The notes under the pieces: generated by a model
Databases searched by the model: none
What the model saw: only the letters and a program-made list of their open reading frames with translations
What the model was told of the DNA's origin: nothing
Program-made: the position numbers and the translations under genes
Source: Yersinia enterocolitica subsp. enterocolitica
GTDB taxonomy: Bacteria > Pseudomonadota > Gammaproteobacteria > Enterobacterales > Enterobacteriaceae
Assembly (NCBI RefSeq): GCF_901472495.1
Contig: NZ_LR590469.1
Coordinates: forward strand, 2,604,001-2,668,000
Reading direction: 5' to 3'
Length of the DNA: 64,000 nucleotides
Shown: positions 35,873-45,110 of the stretch, piece by piece
Position numbering within the stretch: the stretch's first letter is position 1
Layout of the letters: every line of letters begins with the position of its first letter

Positions 35873-36693
35873 AATTATTATTATTCATTAGTATCTTACT
35901 ATTTGGACTGATAGTTTTTTTTAAAAGCAAAAACAAAAATGACAATATATCAATCTACAATAAAATAAATAGCGTTGAAATTGATAAAATCAAAAGTAAG
36001 AATAATGAAAAAGAAAGTGAAAAAAACATTTCTAACACCATAAATCTGCCATTTATATTGCATAATATAATTTATTTAAAGTTGGTAATTGCGGTTACCA
36101 TTCTGATAATAACCGCGATATTGGCCGCATTTGATTTATTCTCAATTGATCTAAAAAGTATACTTATCATGGTGACCATTATACTTATAATGACATTATA
36201 TTTCCCCAAGGTGATCGTGAAAAATATTGTCGCCAGAAGAACTCAGTCTTTACTCAGGTCACTACCATTCTTTATCGATATAACAGCTGCCTGTGTTCAA
36301 TCTGGAATGACAATAGACAACTCACTGAGTTACTCAGCCAAAAAATTTGAATTAATCAACGCCGACTTAAGTTTTATTATGCTTAAAGTGACCAGGAGAG
36401 CAGAAATTAATGGCCTGGAGAATGCAATTAAAGAATTTAATCAATCTTCCACTGAATTAGAAATAAGAATGTTCTGCAGCGCACTCCAATATAGCATCAG
36501 CTTTGGTGCCACAATTTACGAACAGTTAATTAAGTTATCAAAAGACATGAGAGAAATGCAGTTATTGGTTACCGAAGAGAAAATAAGTAAATTAACGGCA
36601 AAATTAACCATTCCATTATTCTTATTTATTCTTATTCCTTTTATTGTATTAGTTGTATCACCTGGCATTTTGGAGTTACTTGCATATGAATAA
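35869..36693 (+). CDS. tadC: TadC inner-membrane platform protein
   Basis: A 274-aa type II secretion F-domain protein, partner of TadB. There are hydrophobic segments at the N-terminus and around residues 65-115. The F domain has RTQSLLRSLPFFIDITAACV, QSGMTIDNSLSYSAKKF and ELEIRMFCSALQYSISFGAT. A C-terminal helix is formed by LTIPLFLFILIPFIVLVV. It is intact, unlike TadB. The start overlaps the tadB terminus and the end overlaps the tadD start by eight bases. Confidence 0.9.
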   Translation: MKLLLFISILLFGLIVFFKSKNKNDNISIYNKINSVEIDKIKSKNNEKESEKNISNTINLPFILHNIIYLKLVIAVTILIITAILAAFDLFSIDLKSILIMVTIILIMTLYFPKVIVKNIVARRTQSLLRSLPFFIDITAACVQSGMTIDNSLSYSAKKFELINADLSFIMLKVTRRAEINGLENAIKEFNQSSTELEIRMFCSALQYSISFGATIYEQLIKLSKDMREMQLLVTEEKISKLTAKLTIPLFLFILIPFIVLVVSPGILELLAYE

Positions 36694-37435
36694 AAAAATC
36701 AGCATCACTATAACTGCTTTACTTTTCACTGTCGTTTTAAATGGCTGTTCCACTCATAATAGTATAAGCAGCAAAGAATTTTATTATCGTGAGAGTATTT
36801 TACTCAAAGCTAATAACTATCCTGGTTTAATTACTTTATATCGAGATAAATTAAAATTAAAAGAAGATGATTCAGTCCGGCTAAAATTGGCAAATGCTTA
36901 CTATCTTACTGGTGATATTAAATCCTCATTATATTATTTACGTCCAATATCCCATAAAGAAAATGCATCAATTTACACGTTACAAATCAAGAATCTTATC
37001 AGCAACAATGATAATGCGGCGGCTAAGATTGTAGTTAATAAATTATTGGCTATTTCACCTGATAGTGCAGAAGCTCACAATCTGAACGGTATTATTTTAG
37101 CTAATGATGGTGAAATAAATAAAGCAGAGGCGGCTATTGAAAAATCACGGTCTTTGTTTATTTCAGATGAAATAGCAATGAACAATCTGGCAGTAACAGC
37201 CATGCTTGATGACCGCTACAGTGATGCCGTAAGAATATTACTACCCGACTATTTAGCGGGAAAAAGAGGGAGTTTAATGCTACATAATTTAGTATTCTCA
37301 TTGGTTCAGCTAGGTGATACCCAATACGCAAAGAAAATAATCGTAGCCGAAAAGATGGCTGAGAATCCGGATCAGTTAATATTAGCCCTGAGCCAAGTGA
37401 CCAATCTTCGCCAAGGACGCCTGCCTGAGAGATAA
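36686..37435 (+). CDS. tadD: TadD TPR lipoprotein
   Basis: The ATG at 36686 begins a lipoprotein signal (MNKKISITITALLFTVVLNG, with lipidated Cys at 21), giving 249 aa; the frame opens 11 codons earlier inside tadC. The mature protein is helical with TPR-like units, for example LKLANAYYLTGDIKSSLYYL and AHNLNGIILANDGEINKAEA. TadD lipoproteins act as pilotins or scaffolds that help the secretin reach the outer membrane. It lies between tadC and tadE as in other tad islands. Confidence 0.88.
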   Translation: MNKKISITITALLFTVVLNGCSTHNSISSKEFYYRESILLKANNYPGLITLYRDKLKLKEDDSVRLKLANAYYLTGDIKSSLYYLRPISHKENASIYTLQIKNLISNNDNAAAKIVVNKLLAISPDSAEAHNLNGIILANDGEINKAEAAIEKSRSLFISDEIAMNNLAVTAMLDDRYSDAVRILLPDYLAGKRGSLMLHNLVFSLVQLGDTQYAKKIIVAEKMAENPDQLILALSQVTNLRQGRLPER

Positions 37436-37439
37436 AATA

Positions 37440-37904
37440 ATGAATGGAAATGTTATAACTTTTTTTCGCTCAAATAATGGATCTATAGCTATTGAATTTT
37501 TAATAGTATTTATCCTGTTTATATTCATTCTGCTATCCAGTGCCGAAATAACGCGCCTGCTTTATATCTCTTCTAATCTTGACCTGGCTTTTTCGGAGGC
37601 CACCAAGACTGCTAAAAACAGAAATATAACTGATAACAGAGATTACAATACAATATTACGTCAAAGACTCATTACTCAAACAGGTGTTTTTGGGGCATTT
37701 ATAGCAGACAGTAATATAGTTACTGATGTTACCTTTAGTAATAGTATTAATGACATCATTAACAATGCACAACAAGATGATAACAACCTGGTACTCGCAA
37801 AATATACTGTTAGTTACACATATAGGGCTGTTTTTTTCCCCATCCCCACTATTTTTGCCAATACCTTATTAAAACGTGAGGTGATTTTTGTTCAAGAATA
37901 TTAA
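37440..37904 (+). CDS. tadE: TadE minor pseudopilin
   Basis: A 154-aa membrane-anchored pseudopilin. A short leader ends NNG and is followed by SIAIEFLIVFILFIFILLSS, with Glu at +5 and a hydrophobic helix as in prepilins, so it should be cleaved by TadV. The remainder is a periplasmic globular part. It starts four bases after tadD, and its last codons overlap the start of tadF by 17 bases. Confidence 0.88.
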   Translation: MNGNVITFFRSNNGSIAIEFLIVFILFIFILLSSAEITRLLYISSNLDLAFSEATKTAKNRNITDNRDYNTILRQRLITQTGVFGAFIADSNIVTDVTFSNSINDIINNAQQDDNNLVLAKYTVSYTYRAVFFPIPTIFANTLLKREVIFVQEY

Positions 37905-38466
37905 TAATAAATTTATTATTAACAGCAATGGGACTGTCATTATCGAACTGGTTTTTGTTGTTACCATTATTGCACTATTTATAAAATTATTATTATCCGT
38001 AGCTGCATATAACTCAACCGTAGGTAAATTAGACCGCATCTCATATTCTATTGCAGGGATCGTTCGAGAGCGAGTAAAGTTATACAGCAACGATAACGTA
38101 TTAACACAGGAGCAAGTTAACCAATTAAAATTGCTAACTGAACAAATGCTATTAAACTCAGGCACCCCTTATAATAACGTTGCAATGAGAATAGAAACAT
38201 TGCATTTTAATGATACCGACTCTTCGGAACCTGAGCATAAAACAATTGACGATGAGAAAAGTGTATCGTTTAGCATCGGAAATTGCCAACCAGCTCAACT
38301 GTTACGTGATATGAGTGACTTATCACCCTATGGAAATACCGGTCGCTGGATACCACTTTACCAGGTGACCTTATGCCTGCCGACGATACCTTGGTATAGC
38401 AATCTATTTAGCACTGATGTGTCGGTTCCGGCAATAAAGTCATCAGCTATAACTATCGAGCGATAA
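37888..38466 (+). CDS. tadF: TadF minor pseudopilin
   Basis: A 192-aa pseudopilin. The start is a TTG at 37888 inside the end of tadE, with GAGGTG five bases upstream. The leader ends NSNG and is followed by TVIIELVFVVTIIALFIKLL, with Glu at +5. The periplasmic part contains two Cys (GNCQPAQ and LCLPTIP) that may pair. With TadE it is thought to prime or regulate pilus assembly. tadG follows after 35 bp. Confidence 0.85.
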   Translation: MFKNINNKFIINSNGTVIIELVFVVTIIALFIKLLLSVAAYNSTVGKLDRISYSIAGIVRERVKLYSNDNVLTQEQVNQLKLLTEQMLLNSGTPYNNVAMRIETLHFNDTDSSEPEHKTIDDEKSVSFSIGNCQPAQLLRDMSDLSPYGNTGRWIPLYQVTLCLPTIPWYSNLFSTDVSVPAIKSSAITIER

Positions 38467-38501
38467 TACTTAATTTAGATAAAATATCATATAGGCTATT
38501 T

Positions 38502-39881
38502 ATGCGAATCCAACCAGATACCATCCATAAATTAAATCATTTCACGCTATTTAAAAAAAATGAACAAGGTACAATTTTAATTTCTTTTATGATTATTTTA
38601 CCTTTTTTTATTGCGCTAATTTTTATAACGTTTGAAATTTCACATTACTTACAGAGAAAAGCCAAGCTCTCAGATGCTATTGAGCAAGCAACATTAGCAC
38701 TGACCATCGAAAATAATGCAATACCGGATGAGCCCCAACAAATTAAAAATAATGCATTAGTTTTATCTTATGCGAATGCCTATTTACCTTCTAAAGAATT
38801 TTCAGTACCCATAATTAATATAAATGATAATACTTATTATCTTGAATACAATGCTGCTGTTACTATGGCTTATCCAGCTAAATTTTTAACTCAAACCTCC
38901 CTCACCAACGCGATTACCGATATTAATATCACAGATAATGGTGTGGCCATAAAAAATAAAGCCATAGAAGCCAGTGATCTGACCGATGTGATTTTTGTCG
39001 CTGACTATTCAGGCTCAATGTTGTACAATTTTGATGTCAATGAACCAAATGATCACGAACGAATAAATGCCTTAAGATCGGCATTTAGAAAATTGCATGA
39101 TATTATTATGAATAATAGTAATATTAATGCTATAGGTTACATCCCTTTTTCATGGGGAACAAAGAGAATAGTTTTCGAGAATCAACAGCAAAAAACATAT
39201 TGCCATTTTCCTTTTTCATCAAAGATATATAAGCCCAAAGGGAATTACCTCTCGGACGAGATAAAAAAAAGTTCCAATGCTTTGCTCCTTCTTGATTATA
39301 TTGGCGATATTATTGACTATGATAAGACAATTGAATCAATTACCGGAAACGCACAAACCATTGATATACCTATGAGTGATGTCAGAACTAAGAATGTTTG
39401 CCTGCAAGCTTCCAACGCATACTCGTTAGAGCAGGAACAATATATTAATAATATAGATAATATAATAAAAATGGAACCATATGGGTGGACACTAATAAGC
39501 TCGGGGATACTATCGGCTAATAATCTATTTAAGAAAGAAGCTAATAATCGCCATAGAAAACTAATGATTATTCTTTCAGATGGTGTGGATACTTATCAAG
39601 ATAATTTTTTACCAAATAAAGGGCTTTTTATCAGCAAAACGCTTGTAGAGAAAGGGATGTGTGAGAGGGTTATAAGTAGTGGTATTCAAATGGCATTTAT
39701 TGCCATTGCATATTCACCGGATGATGATGTAAATGAACCTGAATATATTAACTGGAGACAATGTGTTGGTAAAGATAATTATTATGAAGCCCATAATGCT
39801 GATGAGCTGATGCGTGACATACAACAAGCCATTAGCAAGTCAGCAACAAGTGAGGTCGGACGTAATACTCCCAAAAAATAA
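38502..39881 (+). CDS. tadG: TadG pseudopilin-like protein with von Willebrand A domain
   Basis: A 459-aa protein. The N-terminal membrane segment (QGTILISFMIILPFFIALIF) is pilin-like but lacks the Glu at +5, so it may not be processed. From about residue 160 a vWA domain begins with DVIFVADYSGSMLYNFD, a MIDAS DxSxS motif that binds a metal ion. It continues through RKLMIILSDGVDTY and ends near the C-terminus. Several Cys (YCHF, NVCLQ, MCERV, RQCVG) suggest disulfides in the periplasm or outside. TadG is thought to anchor or display at the pilus base, and the vWA fold suggests binding of a protein or matrix partner. It is the last gene of the island, followed by a terminator. Confidence 0.9.
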   Translation: MRIQPDTIHKLNHFTLFKKNEQGTILISFMIILPFFIALIFITFEISHYLQRKAKLSDAIEQATLALTIENNAIPDEPQQIKNNALVLSYANAYLPSKEFSVPIININDNTYYLEYNAAVTMAYPAKFLTQTSLTNAITDINITDNGVAIKNKAIEASDLTDVIFVADYSGSMLYNFDVNEPNDHERINALRSAFRKLHDIIMNNSNINAIGYIPFSWGTKRIVFENQQQKTYCHFPFSSKIYKPKGNYLSDEIKKSSNALLLLDYIGDIIDYDKTIESITGNAQTIDIPMSDVRTKNVCLQASNAYSLEQEQYINNIDNIIKMEPYGWTLISSGILSANNLFKKEANNRHRKLMIILSDGVDTYQDNFLPNKGLFISKTLVEKGMCERVISSGIQMAFIAIAYSPDDDVNEPEYINWRQCVGKDNYYEAHNADELMRDIQQAISKSATSEVGRNTPKK

Positions 39882-39893
39882 TCTCCAATATTA

Positions 39894-39916
39894 GGCGCGG
39901 TAGCATTCACCGCGCC
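39894..39916. terminator. Bidirectional terminator between tadG and exbD
   Basis: GGCGCGGT (39894-39901) pairs with ACCGCGCC (39909-39916) around a 7-base loop. It lies 12 bp after the tadG stop and 7 bp after the end of the convergent exbD on the other strand. T-rich bases follow on the plus strand (TTGATTATTT). Confidence 0.8.
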
Positions 39917-39923
39917 AGCTTGA

Positions 39924-40349
39924 TTATTTCGCGCCGCCCGCTTCCATACCGACTAACCCGACCTTGAGATAACCCGATTTACGCAGTGCATCCATCACAC
40001 TCATCAGAGTTTCATAATCCACCACTTTATCCGCCTGGAAGAAGATGGTGGTTTCTTTATTAGATTGGGTCACTTTATCCAGAGCCGCCGCCAGTGTCTC
40101 ACGGTCAACCTGCTGATCGCCAACATAAAGCTGGTTATCAGCCTTAACAGTCAAAAATACCGGTTTCTCTGGCCGCGGCTGTGGTACCGCGGAAGATGCC
40201 GGTAAATCCACTTTGATATCAACTGTGGCCAATGGCGCTGCCACCATAAAGATAATCAGCAATACCAGCATGACATCAATGAAAGGCGTCACATTAATTT
40301 CGTGCAGTTCAGCGCTTTCATCAAGGTTATCGTTCATCCGCATGGACAT
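39924..40349 (-). CDS. exbD: ExbD, TonB-system energising protein
   Basis: A 141-aa inner-membrane protein with one N-terminal helix (FIDVMLVLLIIFMVAAPLA) that carries the essential Asp, then a periplasmic domain (SAVPQPRPEKPVFLTVKADN). With ExbB it forms the proton-driven motor for TonB and thus energises siderophore receptors such as the one at 17923-20139. It follows exbB by three bases, so the pair is an operon. Confidence 0.95.
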   Translation of the reverse strand: MSMRMNDNLDESAELHEINVTPFIDVMLVLLIIFMVAAPLATVDIKVDLPASSAVPQPRPEKPVFLTVKADNQLYVGDQQVDRETLAAALDKVTQSNKETTIFFQADKVVDYETLMSVMDALRKSGYLKVGLVGMEAGGAK

Positions 40350-40352
40350 AAA

Positions 40353-41363
40353 TCACCCCGCACGCAATTGATGAGGTTGCTTAGGAGACTTTGCTTCAGC
40401 GCTGCTGCTCAAATCAAGATCACGGCTCAGTAGCAATAATACCTGTGCGGCGACGTCCCCTACCTGAGCACGGTAAGACCCAATCAAACGAGCGAAAATA
40501 TTATAGATAACTACCGCAGGGATTGCGGCCACCAAGCCGAGCGCTGTCGCCAACAATGCTTCTGCAATACCTGGAGCAACAACTGCCAGATTGGTTGTTT
40601 GTGAGTGGGCAATACCGATAAAGCTGTTCATGATGCCCCAAACCGTACCAAACAAGCCGACAAACGGAGAAATAGCTCCGATGGTTGCCAGGAAACCGTT
40701 GCCTTTGCCCATTTGGCGGCTGATGGCCGCCACTCGGCGCTCCAGACGAAAAGCAGTACGTTCTTTAATACCGTTGTTATCGTTCGATTCTGCCGATAAT
40801 AGACGCTCATTTTGCGCCTCACGCAGTAACAGGCCGCTGATACTCTCAGGAGAAAAAGCCGCTGCCCGCTCGGATGCAGTATCAAGGTCAGTAACCGCGC
40901 CGATAACCTCATGCTCTTGCTGTAAGCGGCGACGTGCACGGAATAACTCGGTACCTTTGGAGAACAAAATGGTCCAGGTCACGATGGATGCCAGTACCAG
41001 ACCAATCATTACGCCTTTAACCACTACGTCGGCATGTTGATACATGCCCCAGACCGAGAGGTCCATTGCCAGCCCTTGTGGTGCTGGAGCCGTGAGTGGC
41101 TGAACCGCTGGCGCAGATGTGGCAGGGGCAACAGTGTCTGCATTAGCAGGCGTTGCCGCGACTGGGGTGATTTCCGGCGCAGGTAGCGGCGTTGATGTTG
41201 CCGTTGTTGGTGTTGTAACAGATGCAGCAACTGCACCGCTGTTGCCTGGCGCGGCGAATGCATGACCGGTTAAACCTGCCACCAGCAATAATGCCATCGC
41301 GCCTTTCATCATTCGGCCTTGCACGAATGATTTATCTTTAATCTTTTTGCCAGCTGTTTTCAC
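40353..41363 (-). CDS. exbB: ExbB, TonB-system proton channel subunit
   Basis: A 336-aa member of the MotA/TolQ/ExbB family. It has an N-terminal signal-like segment (MMKGAMALLLVAGLTGHAFA) and an Ala/Pro/Thr-rich periplasmic linker (about residues 40-100), making it longer than E. coli ExbB (244 aa). The three core helices follow: ADVVVKGVMIGLVLASIVTW, the large cytoplasmic loop with ERRVAAISRQMGKG, and FLATIGAISPFVGLFGTVWG plus VAPGIAEALLATALGLVAAI. It is divergent from metC, the standard enterobacterial arrangement. A Fur-type site lies upstream. Confidence 0.95.
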   Translation of the reverse strand: MKTAGKKIKDKSFVQGRMMKGAMALLLVAGLTGHAFAAPGNSGAVAASVTTPTTATSTPLPAPEITPVAATPANADTVAPATSAPAVQPLTAPAPQGLAMDLSVWGMYQHADVVVKGVMIGLVLASIVTWTILFSKGTELFRARRRLQQEHEVIGAVTDLDTASERAAAFSPESISGLLLREAQNERLLSAESNDNNGIKERTAFRLERRVAAISRQMGKGNGFLATIGAISPFVGLFGTVWGIMNSFIGIAHSQTTNLAVVAPGIAEALLATALGLVAAIPAVVIYNIFARLIGSYRAQVGDVAAQVLLLLSRDLDLSSSAEAKSPKQPHQLRAG

Positions 41364-41439
41364 GCTGTGCCTCCACCCAATATACAGATCAATTTAAGGA
41401 CGAAATCAGCTGCCGATCATATCAAACAAATGGGGGATT

Positions 41440-41458
41440 GATAGTAATTATCATTAGT
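41440..41458 (-). promoter_or_regulatory. Fur-type operator upstream of exbB
   Basis: GATAGTAATTATCATTAGT matches the 19-bp Fur consensus at 14 positions and lies 77 bp before the exbB start. Iron repression of exbBD is standard in enterobacteria. Confidence 0.7.
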
Positions 41459-41844
41459 ATTTGCGCCTATTTTTTGAGAAAAAATAAGAATTGCCCTGAT
41501 ATCAGGGACTACCCAGCATGATAAACGGATAGGCGATCTTGGCTGTAAAGACTGAATGACATGCTATGTAAAGATGAAAAAGGATTAACTGCATAAGGCA
41601 CGCTCATATTTATTAAGGAATCACCTCACGAAAACACCTTAATAAATTTCCTATTTCGCCACTTACACAACATTTTTCCATCGCAAACCTCCAGAAAACA
41701 GCGAGTCGCCCTATTGATTTTTTTTCATGGTAAAAGCTGCTCTCACATAACAATCATCATGCTAACGTAAGGGATAAATACATTCCTATAATGAATGCTG
41801 ACCATAGAATAATGGACACGCTGATAAGAAGGTGGCAACGCGAC
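41459..41844. other. exbB-metC divergent promoter region
   Basis: No gene is seen. A perfect 14-bp palindrome CCCTGATATCAGGG lies at 41494-41507. A consensus -10 TATAAT at 41787-41792 on the plus strand lies 53 bp before the metC ATG. No obvious tandem MetJ boxes were seen. Confidence 0.4.
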
Positions 41845-43056
41845 ATGTCTGCAAATAAACCTACGACAGAAAAACTGGCAACAACCTTAGTTAGCGCAGG
41901 TAGGAGTAAGAAATTCACCCAAGGCTCGGTCAATACCGTTATTCAGCGCGCATCTTCTCTGGTATTCGACTCGGTGAAAGCGAAAAAGCATGCCACGATT
42001 AATCGCGGCAATGGTGAGTTATTCTATGGTCGCAGAGGCACGTTAACCCACTTCTCCTTGCAAGAAGCCATGACCGAACTCGAAGGCGGCGCGGGTTGTG
42101 TGCTTTATCCTTGCGGTGCCGCGGCTATCAGCAATGCCATTTTGTCATTTGTTGCCACTGGCGATCATCTGTTGATGACCGGCTCGGCCTATGAACCGGC
42201 GCAAAGTTTTTGCGATAAAATCTTATCGCGCATGAATATCACCACCACTTATTTTGATCCTATGATGGGCGCGGAGATAGCTTCATTAATCACACCGGAA
42301 ACCAAAGTGGTTTTCCTTGAATCACCGGGTTCCATCACCATGGAAGTGCAAGATATCCCCGCCATAGTGAAAGCTATCCGTGCGGTTGCTCCTGAAATGA
42401 TTATCATGATGGACAATACTTGGGCGGCTGGGGTGCTGTTTAAAGCCTTGGATTTTGATATTGATATCTCGATCCAATCAGGCACTAAATATATTATTGG
42501 TCATTCCGATGCCATGCTGGGGATTGCGGTTGCCAATGAGCGTTGTTGGGAGCAACTGCGGGAAGACTCATACCTGATGGGGCAAATGGTGGATGCCGAT
42601 ACCGCTTATCTTGCCAGCCGAGGCCTACGTACACTGGGTGTGCGCTTAAAGCAGCACGAAAAAAACAGTATTGAAATCGCCAACTGGCTAGCAAAGCGAC
42701 CGGAAGTTGCTGCGGTTTATCACCCCGCACTGCCCAGCTGTAAAGGGCATGAATTCTACCAACGAGATTTTACTGGCTGCAATGGCCTGTTTTCTTTTGA
42801 ATTAAAAGAAGAGCTAACTCAGCAACAGTTAGAGTCCTATCTCGACCACTTTACCCATTTCAGTATGGCTTTCTCATGGGGTGGATTTGAGTCCTTGATT
42901 CTGGGCTATCAACCCAAGGATATCCGGGCAATCCGCAAATATGAGGGAGAAGGAATCAAAGGCACACTGTTCCGTCTGCACATTGGACTGGAAAATGTGC
43001 AAGATTTGCAGGACGATTTAACCGCTGGGTTTGAGCGCATCAAAGCTACGCAGTAA
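41845..43056 (+). CDS. metC: Cystathionine beta-lyase MetC
   Basis: A PLP enzyme converting cystathionine to homocysteine in methionine synthesis. The ATG at 41845 has AAGGTGG upstream and gives 403 aa beginning MSANKPTTEKLATTLV. An earlier ATG at 41791 overlaps the likely -10 TATAAT and is unlikely. Key blocks are NGELFYGRRGTLTHFSLQEA, the glycine-rich PCGAAAISNAIL, SPGSITMEVQDIPAIV, DNTWAAGVLF with the PLP-binding Asp, and SGTKYIIGHSDAMLG with the PLP lysine. Sequence follows E. coli MetC throughout. yghB lies downstream after about 200 bp. Confidence 0.95.
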   Translation: MSANKPTTEKLATTLVSAGRSKKFTQGSVNTVIQRASSLVFDSVKAKKHATINRGNGELFYGRRGTLTHFSLQEAMTELEGGAGCVLYPCGAAAISNAILSFVATGDHLLMTGSAYEPAQSFCDKILSRMNITTTYFDPMMGAEIASLITPETKVVFLESPGSITMEVQDIPAIVKAIRAVAPEMIIMMDNTWAAGVLFKALDFDIDISIQSGTKYIIGHSDAMLGIAVANERCWEQLREDSYLMGQMVDADTAYLASRGLRTLGVRLKQHEKNSIEIANWLAKRPEVAAVYHPALPSCKGHEFYQRDFTGCNGLFSFELKEELTQQQLESYLDHFTHFSMAFSWGGFESLILGYQPKDIRAIRKYEGEGIKGTLFRLHIGLENVQDLQDDLTAGFERIKATQ

Positions 43057-43262
43057 AATTTCTGAGTGATAGGGTTTGTTAATGCGCGGTGACAATACCT
43101 GCGCATTAATCCTCTCTTACACAAATAGTATCAACAGCACGTATATATACCCTCAAAAATTTGGTTATTGAGGATAAGATCAATGTGGATCAGCACCATT
43201 ACGGATACACTAGGTAAGACCTCACAACAATATCCTCACATGATAGGCAAACAGGAACAGAA

Positions 43263-43925
43263 ATGGATGTATTACGCGAAATCCTTCATGCCTTATGGCA
43301 GCAGGATTTTAGTAAACTTGCCGACCCGAATGTGATTTGGGTTATTTACGGCATACTCTTTACCACCCTCTTTTTAGAAAATGGTTTGCTACCGGCTTCT
43401 TTCCTCCCCGGTGATAGCTTGTTGCTATTGGCGGGTGCATTAATTGCCAAAGGTGTCATGGGGTTCTTACCCACCATGATAATTCTGACCGCCGCGGCCA
43501 GCCTGGGTTGTTGGCTGAGTTACTTGCAAGGGTTGTGGTTGGGAGATACCAAAGTGGTAAAAAGGTGGCTGTTGCAGCTGCCGGTTCATTATCGTCAACG
43601 CGCCCATAACCTGTTTGTGCGCCACGGTTTGGCGGCGCTGATTATTGGCCGATTCCTGGCTTTTGTACGGACTTTATTGCCGACTCTGGCAGGCATTTCC
43701 GGCTTAAACAGTACACGTTTTCAGTTCTTTAACTGGCTCAGTGGGCTGCTATGGGTGGGGAGTGTCGTGGGGCTAGGCTTTGCACTTAGCCATATTCCGC
43801 TGGTTAAGCACTATGAAAATCAAGTCATGACAGCATTGATGATTTTGCCGATTGTCTTGTTACTGGTGGGGTTGGTTGGCACGCTGGTGTTGGTCTGGTG
43901 TAAACGTAAAAGTGTAACTGACTAA
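43263..43925 (+). CDS. yghB: DedA-family inner-membrane protein YghB
   Basis: A 220-aa polytopic protein of the DedA/SNARE-associated family. It has the two re-entrant motifs: ENGLLPASFLPGDSLLLLAG early and IIGRFLAFVRTLLPTLAGIS near the middle, with the conserved Glu, Asp and Arg. YghB and its homologues help maintain membrane homeostasis, proton motive force and cell division, with proposed phospholipid transport activity. The location after metC and before yqhC matches E. coli. Confidence 0.92.
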   Translation: MDVLREILHALWQQDFSKLADPNVIWVIYGILFTTLFLENGLLPASFLPGDSLLLLAGALIAKGVMGFLPTMIILTAAASLGCWLSYLQGLWLGDTKVVKRWLLQLPVHYRQRAHNLFVRHGLAALIIGRFLAFVRTLLPTLAGISGLNSTRFQFFNWLSGLLWVGSVVGLGFALSHIPLVKHYENQVMTALMILPIVLLLVGLVGTLVLVWCKRKSVTD

Positions 43926-43983
43926 TCTTTTCCGCTCGAACAGCTAAATGGTGCTCAGTGCGCCGTTTTATGTAGGTATCACC

Positions 43984-44877
43984 TCAGTTAGTACGCAGTT
44001 TGGCAACTTCCTCACTCGGCGTGAGGCCAAAATAGCGTTTAAACTCACGGCTAAACTGTGAAGCGCTCTCATATCCCACCTTATTTGCAGCGGTGCTAGC
44101 CTTTAGTCCATCGTGCAATATCATCATGCGCGCGCGGTGCAAGCGGTAAGATTTCAAGTACTGCAACGGAGAGGTATTAGTCACTGCTTTGAAATTATGA
44201 TGAAATGCTGAGACACTCATATTCACATCTGCGGCTAATTGTTCGACATTCAAGTTATCTGCAAACTGATTTTCGATCCGCCGCAATGTCTTGGTAATTT
44301 GATTGAAATGACCGTGGCGATTAACTAATGCCTGTAATGCCCCGCCACACTGACCACATAACACGTAGTAGATAATTTCTCGCACGATTTGTGGGCCAAG
44401 CACCCTGGCATCACGGGGATTAGACATCACATCCAGCAGCCGCTCGGTGGCGCATAGCATCTCTTCAGTCAGTGCCGATGAATTCACGCCAGAGGTATTG
44501 CCGAAAGGCTTGTCTAGCTCGTCATCACCGATATCTATAATCAAGTCTTGTAACATCTGGCTGTCTATATGAATGGAAATACCGGCCAACGGCACTTCCG
44601 GGCTGGCGAAGGTTTCACATTCAAACGGCAACGGAACTGTCAGAATCAGGTAGTTCGTCGGATCGTACTGAAACACCTTACTACCCAGATAGCCCACTTT
44701 ATGGCCCTGAAAAATAATAACCACACTCGGGGTATACATCACTGGCGTGCGCGGTTGATGCACGGTGGAGTACAGAATTTTTACTTTTGGCACCGTACTG
44801 GGGGTTAAACCATTACCTTGAGCCAAACCTGCAATCATCCCGGCCATCTGTGCCTGGATATCAGTAACCTCAACCAT
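43984..44877 (-). CDS. yqhC: AraC-family regulator YqhC
   Basis: A 297-aa regulator. The N-terminal AraC_N-type domain (VIIFQGHKVGYLGSKVFQYD, PLPFECETFASPEVPLAGIS) precedes two C-terminal helix-turn-helix motifs (LNVEQLAADVNMSVSAFHHN and STAANKVGYESASQFSREFK). YqhC activates yqhD and dkgA in response to aldehydes such as glyoxal and furfural. It is divergent from yqhD, with a 233-bp shared region. Confidence 0.92.
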   Translation of the reverse strand: MVEVTDIQAQMAGMIAGLAQGNGLTPSTVPKVKILYSTVHQPRTPVMYTPSVVIIFQGHKVGYLGSKVFQYDPTNYLILTVPLPFECETFASPEVPLAGISIHIDSQMLQDLIIDIGDDELDKPFGNTSGVNSSALTEEMLCATERLLDVMSNPRDARVLGPQIVREIIYYVLCGQCGGALQALVNRHGHFNQITKTLRRIENQFADNLNVEQLAADVNMSVSAFHHNFKAVTNTSPLQYLKSYRLHRARMMILHDGLKASTAANKVGYESASQFSREFKRYFGLTPSEEVAKLRTN

Positions 44878-45110
44878 TGCGCCCTCGCCTGCTTCTGCTA
44901 TCTAAAACGATCTGACATAAATAGTGCAGTATTTTGCGTGTTTTCTACAGTCTTTTGGAGAAATAGGCAAGAGCAAGGCAGGAATGTGCATTGAGGTATG
45001 GTATCAAGTTACCGACAATGGCTAACACTGATACGGCGGTGAATAACTCTTGCGCCGTAAGCTAATCTTTTAGTTCTTATTGTTCATTACCCAACGCTGG
45101 AAGACAAATC

